A stretch of DNA of 64,000 bases from Purshia tridentata (lineage: Eukaryota; Streptophyta; Magnoliopsida; Rosales; Rosaceae): the NCBI GenBank assembly GCA_003254885.1, contig QANT01003947.1, positions 1 to 64,000 on the forward strand. The letters run 5' to 3'. How positions within the stretch are numbered: the stretch's first letter is position 1; each line of letters starts with the position of its first letter. This document shows, piece after piece, positions 48,715 through 60,913 of the stretch. The translations under genes were made by a program, and so were the position numbers. The notes below the pieces were generated by a model, which searched no databases, was not told the DNA's origin, and saw only the letters and a program-made list of their open reading frames with translations.

Positions 48715-49548
48715 CGTCGTTTAGTGTAATAATAACTATGAATGTTTTGGTTTTTAGCCTATTTTTAGGTGGTTTTCTTGATAAGGAAATTGGGATCATA
48801 TATATAGTGGGACAATGTGAATAACTTGGGCAATACACATGAATTACCCAAAAAAAGGTCTACTTCATGTGTTTTAAGGTTTTCCAGACTTTTATGTATG
48901 CACGCATAGCCATCTATTTCAGATGAGATAATTTGCTGTTTTTCTTGTGTGTATATTATGCTTTTTAATGGATTTATACACATAGAAATGTTATATTATT
49001 AACGTGATAATGATATAGATCGTGTGATTATGGCAGTAAAGATGATGATGGTAGTGCAACTGTCTTAACTTGCCAATCATGCATGTCAAATCAGACAAAA
49101 TTGCTTCACTCCATGATTGGCTCTTCAGCCTTTATAATTCAAATTGATGGAGTTTCTGATTGTGAACAATGGGTGCAATTCTTGAAGAATTTTGGACCTT
49201 ACAAATTAGTCAATTGGGTCTACGACTTTCATGATGACTACTTAATAGTTGATATGCATTGGGTAATATATGTGTCTCTGTAATTCAGAAACATATCTAC
49301 ATGATATCATAAAGAACCACATTTATTAATCATAAGATGCAACTAAATGGGGGCATTTGCCTTCAACATAATTGTTGCTTCATTAGTCATACTGCACACA
49401 TAAAGCAGTAAGCACACAATAAAACTTCCACAAGCATACAAAAAACACCAATTTACTACTAATCCTGAAACCTCCACTGACCTGAACATAACAATACTAC
49501 ACAACCACAAGAAGGAAACAAAAAAATACATGGAATAACCGAGAGACC
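48715..49548. other. spacer between germin-like copies 1 and 2
   Basis: It contains the promoter of copy 1 and the 3' flank of copy 2. The piece CATTTGCCTTCAACATAA at ~49350 recurs at ~48010 and ~52090 as the 3' flanks of the three copies. Confidence 0.55.
48797..48806 (-). promoter_or_regulatory. TATA box, germin-like copy 1
   Basis: CTATATATATGA on the minus strand, ~85 bases before the ATG. It lies in the sequence AAGGAAATTGGGATCATATA, which is shared by all three germin-like copies. Confidence 0.6.
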
Positions 49549-50181
49549 TTAATTAGTACCACCAAGAACACCCTTAAGTTTCTTGATCTGAGCAATGTCA
49601 AGGAAAGTTGTCTGCGCTATTAATTCAGTAGGTAAATCGTTTTTAAACAGTGCAAAGTCCAGAATCTGCAGACCTGGGTTTGGACTACTGAAGCTAACAA
49701 ATGCAAGGGATGGAGTATCACCTCCATTCACTTGGAAGTGCAATAACCCTTGAGGGAAAGCCATAATGTCACCCTTCTCAAGAGTTTGTAGATAAACTGT
49801 GTTAGCCGAGGAAACAAACCCAGCACAGATTGTCCCTTCCACAACAATCAGGACTTCTGAAGCTCCAGGGTGTGTGTGAAATGGGATAACTCCGCCAATA
49901 GCCAAATCTAAACGAGCCAGTGAAATGCCAAGGCCATTGACACCAGGAAATTGAGCATCAAATGCAGGGGTGACTGCAGCTTTGATAATATTAGTGGTGT
50001 TGCCGGCAATGCCTAGGCCTGAGTATACAAAATCATCTACGGTAACTTTTGCAGGCTTTTTGCAGGAGTAGCCTGCAGGGCCCTCAGGAGCTGTGTAGTC
50101 TGCAACACAGAAGTCTTGCACAGCAGCATAAGAGGAGGAGATGAGGAGAAAAAATGTGAAGAAAATAGGGAAAGCCATCAT
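49549..50181 (-). CDS. germin-like protein, ABP19/ABP20 type (copy 2)
   Basis: Intronless, 210 residues from ATG 50181 (MM; the second Met at 50178 is equally likely). The N-terminal 20 residues are a signal peptide ([20 protein letters not shown]). Germin box 1 ([20 protein letters not shown]) supplies two His and a Glu metal ligand, and box 2 ([16 protein letters not shown]) the third His. Conserved Cys residues lie in DFCVAD and YSCKKP. The C-terminus is [11 protein letters not shown]. Germin-like proteins are secreted, hexameric beta-barrel (cupin) glycoproteins of the wall, many with Mn-superoxide dismutase activity; an N-glycosylation site NTT is visible near residue 61. From memory it resembles the peach ABP19/ABP20 auxin-binding proteins. 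It shares promoter and flanks with copies 1 and 3, so all arose by tandem duplication. Confidence 0.93.
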   Translation of the reverse strand: MMAFPIFFTFFLLISSSYAAVQDFCVADYTAPEGPAGYSCKKPAKVTVDDFVYSGLGIAGNTTNIIKAAVTPAFDAQFPGVNGLGISLARLDLAIGGVIPFHTHPGASEVLIVVEGTICAGFVSSANTVYLQTLEKGDIMAFPQGLLHFQVNGGDTPSLAFVSFSSPNPGLQILDFALFKNDLPTELIAQTTFLDIAQIKKLKGVLGGTN

Positions 50182-50251
50182 TACCTAGTGCAATAGGTAT
50201 GTGGTCATTTTACTCCTTTTTGGTGTGTTTATTGATAAGGAAGTTGGTATC

Positions 50252-50261
50252 ATATATATAG
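50252..50261 (-). promoter_or_regulatory. TATA box, germin-like copy 2
   Basis: CTATATATATGA on the minus strand, ~72 bases before the ATG, in the same context (AAGGAAGTTGGTATCATATA) as copies 1 and 3. Confidence 0.65.
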
Positions 50262-51119
50262 TGGGATAATGTGAATATCTCTTGGGCCGTTGCAATTGGT
50301 TCTTCAGAATATGCCCATCTAGGATTCACATGTCTAGTAATCATAAACGTAGAACGTATATGTTGGGGGAAAGGACAGAATTTTCAAGCTGTGATGAATG
50401 TGAATATGATATTTTTCTCACATAGCAACAAAAACCCTCTTTCTGTCTTTGAAAATGCAGTAACAGCTAGAAATATCAATCTTTCATTTATCTGCTATTA
50501 AAAAAAATTTGTGCTCCTTTAAATATGGTTGATCGCCGTAAGCTGCAATTCAAAATCATTCAGTCTCATCTTAAGTATGATTTTTCTGATCAGCAACAAA
50601 TCTAGTTTGACAACATTCAATATTTTCTAGCTATTTGATCCTCAGTATTCAGTTGTGCTATATGTACCACGTGATTTGTTATCTCACAAAACTGGATGTG
50701 GATTAATTTCTACAGTAATTTGGGTTAACTCCCAAATCAGTCATGGTTAACAGTCCCATGGAGTACCAGAAGATTTTGTGTTCCACTTCCACAAAATGAA
50801 ATGAAATTAACCTATTCCAATCTCTTTCCTATCCATCAAGGCATCAAGCAGATGAAGCATAGTCAACTACATTGAATATTGATCATCAAATTGAGGTAAT
50901 TAATCAAGATTCTAGCTCATCCAGCTAACATGTAATGACTCTCAAAACGCACGTCTTTAGTTGCTGATTGATGTCATCTAATTACCAGATGAAAGGACAT
51001 GAGCTAGCATCAGCTTCTAATTTTTGTAATTTGAACACATATTCAGCATATATTGCAATTATTTTTCCTAAATTACTCATGCATTCACAAAATGTAGGTC
51101 TATTTCATGTGTTGCTAAC

Positions 51120-51320
51120 TTGTGAATCTATTCTGAGTATCCAAGGCTGTGCTTTAAGATTTGACGTCCATGAGGAGAGTCCAGAAATTTTGAATCCGAT
51201 TGTGGTCCTTGAGCACATGGGGGAAGATATTCATGGGGGCATAAGACGACATTTTGACAGCTAAAAGTGCCAGGGGTATGGGAATTCTATGGATATCAGA
51301 AATTCCCTGTCTTGGAGGGT
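51120..51320. repeat. upstream block duplicated at 53710-53910
   Basis: Shared pieces in the same order: ATCCAAG..TGTG, TTAAGATTTGA.GTCC, GAGGA, CATTTTGACAGCTAAAAG, GCCAGGGGTATGGGAATT and GTGGATATCAGAA. It lies ~1 kb upstream of both intact germin-like genes. It has no coding frame in common, so it is duplicated noncoding DNA. Confidence 0.7.
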
Positions 51321-52331
51321 TCTTGAATTTCAAAATTGGAAGGTAGAAAGTCTTTTCCAATTCTGTCTCTTTGTATCTTAACTGTAACAATATTCTTGTA
51401 GAATTCACCTTATCATTTGAAGATGGCACCAACACCACACATTTCTTCAACATTTATATGAGCCAATGTAGATTGTACTATATATAGATTAAATACAATA
51501 ATAATCTCAAAGCATATGGATAATCTAGTTGTAAGCAGGGTTTTAAATATGGTATATGGGGACCAGATGAGCTTCCTGAACTATAAATTGATGCCTCATT
51601 TGAGGTTCCTCACTAATTAATGCTCTATATCGTGGTTTTTCAAAACATTTCTGCCATGATTACTTATACTGCATTTCACAATCTAGCAACCTAACATATT
51701 AGATATCTGACAAGAGATTATCCACACATATATATATAGGTATGTATGTATGTATATGTGTGTGTGGATCAACTCGAATTAAATATAATTCAAACTAGAA
51801 GCATAATGCTGCTTGTGCAATGTATGTGATGTCCTTTCTAACAGGAAGAGAGAAAGTGAGGTATGTAGGATGAAAGTGTGTTGGTTGGAACTTGGAAGTG
51901 GGTATGCATAGTTAGTAGTTACCATATTATTCTTAAATTTCAGATCTATTACTGAAACGGTTTCACGTTTTACGCTGGTCATTTTTTTTTTCTTTCTCAA
52001 TGCATCTTAAAAATTTGGATATTCAAGATATATAAAGAAAGAATTGGATCTAAACAACAGGCAATGTCATCTTAATATACAAATAAATGTGGCATTTGCC
52101 TTCAACATAACTGCTGTCTTATCAGTCAGACTACAAGCACACAATCAAACTTCTACAAGCATACAAAAAGCACTAACTGGAGTACTCTTTTTACTGGTAA
52201 TTCAGAAATCGCCACCGACATGAACAATCCTAACTTACAAGCATTCTCAATCACAACAAGAAAAAAAAGATACATGGAAAGAAAGAGACAATCTTTAGTG
52301 ACATTTCAACCTATTGGTATCTCAAGAGACC

Positions 52332-52964
52332 TTAGTTAGTACCACCAAGAACACCCTTGAGTTTCTTGATCTGAGCAATGTCAAGGAAGGTAGTCTGCGC
52401 TATCAACTCAGTAGGTAAATCGTTTTGGAACAGTGCAAAGTCCAGAATCTGCAGACCTGGGCTTGGACTACTGAAGCTAACGAATGCAAGGGCTGAAGTA
52501 CCACCTCCATTCACTTGGAAGTGCAATAGCCCTTGAGGGAATACCATAATATCACCCTTCTTAACCGTTTTCAGATAGACTTTGTTATCTGAGGAAATGA
52601 ACCCAGCAACTATTGTTCCTTGCACAACAAGTAGGACTTCAGAAGCTCCAGGGTGTGTGTGAAATGGGATAACTCCGCCAGAAGCCAGGTCCAAACGAGC
52701 CAGTGAGATTCCAAGGCCATTGACACCAGGAAATTGAGCAGCAAATGCAGGTGTGACTGCAGCTTTGATAATGTTTGTGGTGTTACCGGCAATGCCTAAG
52801 CCTGAGTATACGAAATCATCTACCGTGACTTTTGCAGGCTTTTTGCAGGAGTAGCCTGCAGGGCCTTCAGGAGCTTTGTAGTCTGCAACGCAAAAGTCTT
52901 GCACAGCAGCATGGGAGGAGGAGAGGAGGAAAACAAATGTGAAGAAGATAGGGAAAATCATCAT
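52332..52964 (-). CDS. germin-like protein, ABP19/ABP20 type (copy 3)
   Basis: Intronless, 210 residues from ATG 52964 ([10 protein letters not shown]; the second Met at 52961 is the start I recall for the peach ABP proteins). The signal peptide is [20 protein letters not shown]. Box 1 is [20 protein letters not shown]; compared with copy 2 the residue before G is Gln, not Glu, but the metal-binding Glu in ASEV is kept. Box 2 is [16 protein letters not shown]. The protein differs from copy 2 at only a few positions, mostly in the signal peptide and the 125-145 loop. It is a secreted cupin; auxin binding or superoxide dismutase activity is inferred from family. Confidence 0.93.
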   Translation of the reverse strand: MMIFPIFFTFVFLLSSSHAAVQDFCVADYKAPEGPAGYSCKKPAKVTVDDFVYSGLGIAGNTTNIIKAAVTPAFAAQFPGVNGLGISLARLDLASGGVIPFHTHPGASEVLLVVQGTIVAGFISSDNKVYLKTVKKGDIMVFPQGLLHFQVNGGGTSALAFVSFSSPSPGLQILDFALFQNDLPTELIAQTTFLDIAQIKKLKGVLGGTN

Positions 52965-53044
52965 CACCAAGTGTAAGAGGTATACTTGTGTATTGGTTTT
53001 AGCCTGTTTAATTTAGGTGCTTTTCTTGATAAGGAAATTGTGAT

Positions 53045-53054
53045 CATATATATA
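53045..53054 (-). promoter_or_regulatory. TATA box, germin-like copy 3
   Basis: CTATATATATGA on the minus strand, ~82 bases before the ATG, in the same context as copies 1 and 2. Confidence 0.65.
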
Positions 53055-55332
53055 GTGGGATAAAGTGAATATCTTGAGCCAATAATATTGCAATTGGTTG
53101 TTCGGAATATGCCATGTATAGGATTCACATGTCTAATAATGCTAAGCATATACGACGGGGTAAAGGACAGATTTCAAGCTGTAAAGCATGCGAATATGAT
53201 ATTTTTCTCAGATAACAACAAGCAACCTCTTTTTGATTTTGGAAATGCATGAGTAACTGAAAGATCTTATAAACAAAACTACTGACCTGCAGTTTCATAG
53301 TTACCGATACCCATGATGAAGCAGCCAATTGTATTAACTTCTACGGTTATTTGAGTTTCCTTCGTACGTAGTTTATAAGTTTAAAAATCTAATGAAGCGA
53401 TCGTACAATTTCCTGTTCCACACAAAATGACAATTAATTTTTTAGTTTTTTCCAACTTATGTTCTATAGCTACTCTGACCATCAAACAGATGAATTATGA
53501 TCAACTACACTGATGACTGTTCATCAAACTGAGGTAATAAATAATCAAGACTATGTATTGAGCTTTTAATCAGAAACAATACCAATCTTTGTAATTGGAA
53601 AATTTATCAACCACATAGCATATATTGCAACCCTTCTTCCTAAAATGATCATAGACTTGAATAAAATATAGGTATACTTCAAGTGTTGCTTGGTGCTTAC
53701 ATCTATCTAAAAAATTATCCAAGATTGTGTTATATTAAGATTTGAAGTCCTTGAGGACTTGAATATGGAGGGAGTCTAAAAGTGATGAATCAGAGGCTTG
53801 ACCACTTGGGGAAGGATAGTTATGGGGGGGCACAACAAGACATTTTGACAGCTAAAAGGCGCCAGGGGTATGGGAATTGTGTGGATATCAGAATTTCCCA
53901 TTTTTGAGGCTTCTTATTATTTTCATTATTGAAAGCTAGTTCTGTCTCTTTGTGTATCTTAAGTTTCTTAACTGCATGATTCTTCTGCAATTCACCTTAT
54001 CACTAGAAAATGAGCCAATGTAGATTAACTATGAATAAGAGAGACAAATGAATACGGGGGGGTCAGTTTTTGTTTTTGGTCATCACTAGTTAAAATATAC
54101 CATACAACAAAATTGCAAAATGCAAAAATGAGAATGCATGGGAATCTTTTGCCTAGGTTTAATTACTAGTCTAGTAATATGCAGTCCTAAAACGTACCTA
54201 TCGTATATTTTGCATGTGTGGTGTGTAGCAGCTTTCAGGATAAGGTTGTGAGCTTTTAGGGATAAGGTGATTCAGAAGGGTGGTAGCCATCCATCTTTCA
54301 GTTTCAGCAGCCAAAAGAACAAAAGCTTCCTACATCATTCATTCTATATAGTGATGGAATGATATATATCAAAGGAAGTTTCCTAGATACATATAAATTA
54401 TGTAAAGATCATATGAGCAACACCCAATGGCACATACTCATAAACCCAAATCACCAAATCTCAAACTCAAACTCAAACCAAAAACCAGAAGAACTTCTGC
54501 TTAATTTCTCACAAACCAGTGCTGGATAAAGGTAGTAATGATGCTAAAGTATTTTAAGACATTCGAGTCTTTTTTTATTTTGCTGCATTGGAGGAAAGAA
54601 CCTGAATTTTATCTAATTTTAACTCATTATTGCACTCATCCTCATTACTTGGGCAAACCTAAATACTTAGGTTTGAGGATTTGAATTAGAAACTAAAAGC
54701 TCCAAAAGGGAAATCGGACGATTAATTTCCCGCAGTACACCAAACACTTTTTCTGTGGGCATACATTGAATACATTCATGCTTGTGTTCTTTTTATTAAA
54801 TGTAATTGAAACTACTATTAATTGCTCTTATCTTTCGTACTGGACAATGTAGGTAATAATGTCAAAATGTCACAGCCTACAAATAAAAATAAAAATGTCA
54901 CAACCTTATATAAAGACTTATTTGCATATTTACTTCATGAAATTAGAGTTTCATCTAATTTCAATTTTTTAAAGTTTATTGTCTCAATTTATTCCTGTAT
55001 ATATCTTACATAATCTAAAATAGTCAAGTTTGTTCATTCTGCCGTTTGAATTGTTTACGTGACAGGGGATAAATTGATGGTGAAATTGATAGACATGACA
55101 GTTTTGAATTTTGTGATACATGAAAAAAAACTTATGGAGAGTAAATTGAGACAATAAACGTTAAGAAAACTAAAAAAACACCTTTTGACAAACAAAAAAA
55201 AAAACATAAAAAACACTTTTTTTGGTTCATAACATAAAAAACCTCTAGAAGAATAAATTAGGAAACAACGAATTAAATTAGATACCTACAAAAAGGTCTA
55301 TCATGAACCTTGACAGGAATTTGACAACATCA

Positions 55333-55500
55333 GAGCTTGCAGGGACATATAACAGGAATTTACTGAATCGTATATATATCTTTGCCATATATGTCCAATG
55401 AGAATCAGAAAGCTGCTGGTGTGGAGCAACTTGGGGACTCTTTTATCCTAACATGCAGCCTGTACTTTATCCTCTATTTTAAACACAAATTATGCATCTT
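55333..55500 (+). pseudogene. beta-1,3-glucanase 3' fragment
   Basis: GAGCTTGCAGGGACATATAA and CTGCTGGTGTGGAGCAAC, then GGGACTCTTTTATCCTAACA, match the intact gene at 58250-58450, including part of its 3' UTR (AAACACAAATTA). About 60 bases are missing between the two parts, and TGG of the C-terminal EQHWGLFYP block is altered by a 3-bp loss. No catalytic part is present. It is a diverged partial tandem copy about 3 kb upstream of the intact gene. Confidence 0.8.
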
Positions 55501-56128
55501 AATATGTAATAAAGAGTTAATCAGTCATTCAAACATTTCCTGTATTTCTGAACATCACAGCATCAAATTTAATTATCTCAGAATTCATAGAACATATAAA
55601 ATACCCGCAGACAAAAACAACTTAATTATAAATACCCAGCTCCATTTCAAATTTACGTGACACATGGAATGAGTGGGACAATGAAAGAGATTTCAGCCAC
55701 TAGAATTCTTACTTAATTTGTGCACCTACATGGTATGGTACGCATTCCAAATTTACCATATCTTTTTCCAAAAATGGCGTACTAATTAATTTTAGCCTAT
55801 ACCAAATAATAATAAGTACTATTTATGCAAAGAAATCCTACTCCATCTTCAAATTAAAGAAGATCTGAGAATGTGGCCCAAAAGAAAGAAAAGAAGATCT
55901 GAGAGAAATAAAACAATTAATAATATGTGCATGTATTTTAGCCCCCATTTAGGATCCTTTTACAACATTTTTTTGTTTTGTTTTGGCCATTAGGATCTTT
56001 TCAAAATTAATCCAGAGAACGTCATGTATCCAAATGGCAAGCACACTTAGGACCAGAAATAGCAGAAAATCCAATCTCAAAAAGACACATTAATTGAATC
56101 TTTATACTTGTTACACCCCCTTCATGAG

Positions 56129-56140
56129 TATATATATAAG
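56129..56140 (+). promoter_or_regulatory. TATA box, beta-1,3-glucanase gene
   Basis: TATATATATAAG, about 30 bases before a probable untranslated first exon (~56165-56233) that ends CGATCAG|GTAATC. The leader intron would end at TTGTGCAG (57385). Confidence 0.5.
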
Positions 56141-57440
56141 AATAATGGAGGCTTAATATATTGTATCCAAGGTTCAAGTAATATTGTTTAAGATATCAGA
56201 GAGAAGAGAACCCAGTTTGATCATCTCGATCAGGTAATCTGAACCACGTACCAGTACTGCATCACTAAACTGATCACTGCTTGAGCTTGTATAACTTTGT
56301 TCTTTTTTTCTTTTAGCTTATTCAAAATGGTCAATTAAATAATTTAATAGTAAATAAAATTTTTTTAAGCTTGCTATTTCGTCCATTCTATCATTACATT
56401 AATGCTCTAATCATGCTCACTATGCATATCAATTTTTCAGGATCCGAATGATTCTCTACTGATCGTTTTGGCGTGCTGAGTCAAATAGCTCTATTCATTT
56501 CATATTTATCTTAATATTATGTTAGAAATAATAATTATATAACACAATTTTCCACTATATCGAAATAGGACATTCTTGGTATAATTTTTTACCATATCGG
56601 AATATATGATTTGACATTTGATAAACATGCATTATATGCATGAGCTGGCAAAAAAAAAGAGTACATCATTTTAAAAAGTTACTATATATTATCAAACTTG
56701 TTAGGTTTTTTACAAGTGAAGTTAATCGCATAATCCCGTAATTGCTCCGTGATTATGGGATTATCATTTTATTAGCTTTTCATGATGTATTTTTGAATTA
56801 ATTAGCTAATTTAGAGCCTTCTATCTTGTGATTGTTGATTGAGTAATTAGACATAAATTATGGAATTAGACTTATTTTCTTCGTTAAGTATTGTTCCTAC
56901 TACTATAAATTCATCCAAGATGAAGAAGAATACCAACTGAGAAAAGATTATCATTATCTTTTTCCAACAAGATTCAGAAGAATAACAACCTATGTGAAAA
57001 GGTTTTTCTCAATACTAGCCCTTCGTTTTATTCAATTTTGAATAGACCTGAAATTTTATTGCTGGAGTGCAAGAAAACTTGAAGGAAGGTGTGCCAGAAA
57101 CTTATGAAGGGCAATATTTTTATCATTATGTATCATCTATTCATTCGAGAATCAAATATTTTATCATTATTAGTAGCACACTCATAGGAAGAGTGCATGA
57201 AATTTATTAATGTATATAATATATATGCAGCCTCCAACTTTTTGGTTGTGCCTGCAAAAAAAAAAAAAATGTTTGAGCTATAGTATAGTGTTGTAATATT
57301 TTTTGGACCGCCTGCTAGCTAGCTCCATGTACTTTGTGCTTTCTTTTGATATGTCTCATTAACTGTATTGTGTAAACTTGTGCAGGTTGATTTAATTTTA
57401 CCAGATAATATTAACAGGCAGTCAGTGACCAAAAAAAGTG

Positions 57441-58442
57441 ATGGCAGTACTGCATTGGGTTGCGCTCATTCTGTCCATTGTAGGCCTTGTTGAAGCTTCC
57501 AAAGACATAGGTGTTAACTATGGAATGTTAGGGAGTGACCTGCCTGCTGCAACAGAGGTTGTCAATCTCTACAAAAGTAATGGCATTGCCAAAATGAGGC
57601 TTTTTGATCCCAACCCTGCAGCACTGCAAGCACTCCGGGGGAGCCAAATTGATGTCTCGCTTGGCATTCGCAACGAAGATTTGCCGCGCTTGGCAGCAAG
57701 TCAAGCTGCCGTGAATGAATGGTTTGGGGCCAATGTCCAGACTTACCTAGATGACGTGGTTTTCAATTACATTTCTGTTGGAAATGAGGTCATTCCTGGA
57801 TCCTTAGGAAACTATGTCCTTCCTGTAATGAAATTTTTACAGAACATCCTTAATGACAGAAATTTGGCTGGGATTAAGGTGACCACTGTTGTGCCAGGGA
57901 GTGCCTTGCAAACCTCGTTCCCTCCTTCGAGTGGGGCCTTCACAGCAGAAGTGAGCAGCGTTATGAGTAGTATTCTTCCATTTTTGGCAGCGCATGGATC
58001 ACCCCTCATGATCAATGTGTACCCTTACTTTGCCTATGCATCTGAACCTGCCAATGTTCGGTTGGACTATGCTCAATTTACTGCCACAAGCCCTGTGGTT
58101 CAGGATGGGGCTTTGAGCTATTACAACCTATTTGATGCCATGGTAGATTCCTTTTTGGCGGCGATGGAGAAGGTAGGCGGGGCTGATGTAGGGATTGTGG
58201 TGTCTGAGAGTGGTTGGCCTTCTGATGGGAATGGGAACTTCACAACTGCAGAGCTTGCAGGGACATATAACAGGAATTTCTTGAAGCATATTGTGTCTAA
58301 GGCTGGGACACCAAAGAGACCTGGTGCTTACATTGAAGGGTATATTTTTGCCATGTTCAATGAGGATCAAAAACCTGCTGGTGTGGAGCAACACTGGGGA
58401 CTCTTTTATCCTAACATGCAGCCTGTTTATCCTTTATTTTGA
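57441..58442 (+). CDS. glycoside hydrolase 17 beta-1,3-glucanase
   Basis: 333 residues in one exon. Signal peptide ~1-20 (MAVLHWVALILSIVGLVEAS), mature start at KDIGVNYG, the classic GH17 N-terminus. The catalytic acid/base Glu lies in NYISVGNEVIPG (~residue 114) and the nucleophile Glu in IVVSESGWPSDGNG (~residue 254). The protein ends MFNEDQKPAGVEQHWGLFYP and MQPVYPLF, without a C-terminal vacuolar extension or GPI tail, so it should be secreted (apoplastic, PR-2 type). It hydrolyses 1,3-beta-glucans such as callose and fungal wall glucan. GH17 genes usually have an intron near the signal peptide; here only a leader intron is likely. The ATG follows AAAAAAAGTG; the GTG just before it is not the start. 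Confidence 0.93.
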   Translation: MAVLHWVALILSIVGLVEASKDIGVNYGMLGSDLPAATEVVNLYKSNGIAKMRLFDPNPAALQALRGSQIDVSLGIRNEDLPRLAASQAAVNEWFGANVQTYLDDVVFNYISVGNEVIPGSLGNYVLPVMKFLQNILNDRNLAGIKVTTVVPGSALQTSFPPSSGAFTAEVSSVMSSILPFLAAHGSPLMINVYPYFAYASEPANVRLDYAQFTATSPVVQDGALSYYNLFDAMVDSFLAAMEKVGGADVGIVVSESGWPSDGNGNFTTAELAGTYNRNFLKHIVSKAGTPKRPGAYIEGYIFAMFNEDQKPAGVEQHWGLFYPNMQPVYPLF

Positions 58443-58909
58443 ACACAAATTAAAAAGTTTCAAGACAAATGAATAATGTAGCTTTCTTTATTGTTAGAAA
58501 AACTGTAGAAACATTTAGCTTGTTTTCGACTTGATTTGATGTACTTCTGAAAATCCAATGACCATTTAATAAATATGTTGTACTTGAGGCCCTGAATATC
58601 TAAACAACAGTGCAACAGTGGTTGGCAACCAATTTGGAACCATTGCATCAATTACATAATTAATCAGTAACAACTCCAAAACACTCTTCTACTCAGTAGG
58701 ATCTAATCCCTTCTTTGTTTCATAAATCAAGGATTGCCAAGACAAATAGATGATCTAAATTCTACTATGTAGCCTGTACAGTTTTACAATTGAAAATTTA
58801 GAGATATAATAAAAGTACTTTTCCTACTTGAATGGCTCTGAATTTATTTAAAGCAAGTAGAACATAATACACTATCCATAATGCATAAATTATAATTCCA
58901 ACAACAAAA
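58443..58909. other. convergent 3' region of glucanase and OPR3
   Basis: 3' UTRs of two genes that end tail to tail; nothing else seen. Confidence 0.5.

Positions 58910-60913
<2,004 letters not shown>

Larger units (their letters stand above)
50182..52331. other. spacer between germin-like copies 2 and 3
   Basis: Promoter of copy 2, then 51100-51450, a block repeated upstream of copy 3 (separate entry), then the 3' flank of copy 3. ORFs here are short and unsupported. A (GT/AT)n stretch lies at ~51725-51770. Confidence 0.5.
52965..57440. other. intergenic with glucanase remnant and glucanase leader
   Basis: It holds the promoter of germin-like copy 3, the duplicated block at 53710-53910, ~1.3 kb of AT-rich DNA, a decayed glucanase 3' fragment (separate entry) and the promoter, probable leader exon and leader intron of the intact glucanase. 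No other gene is supported. Confidence 0.5.
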
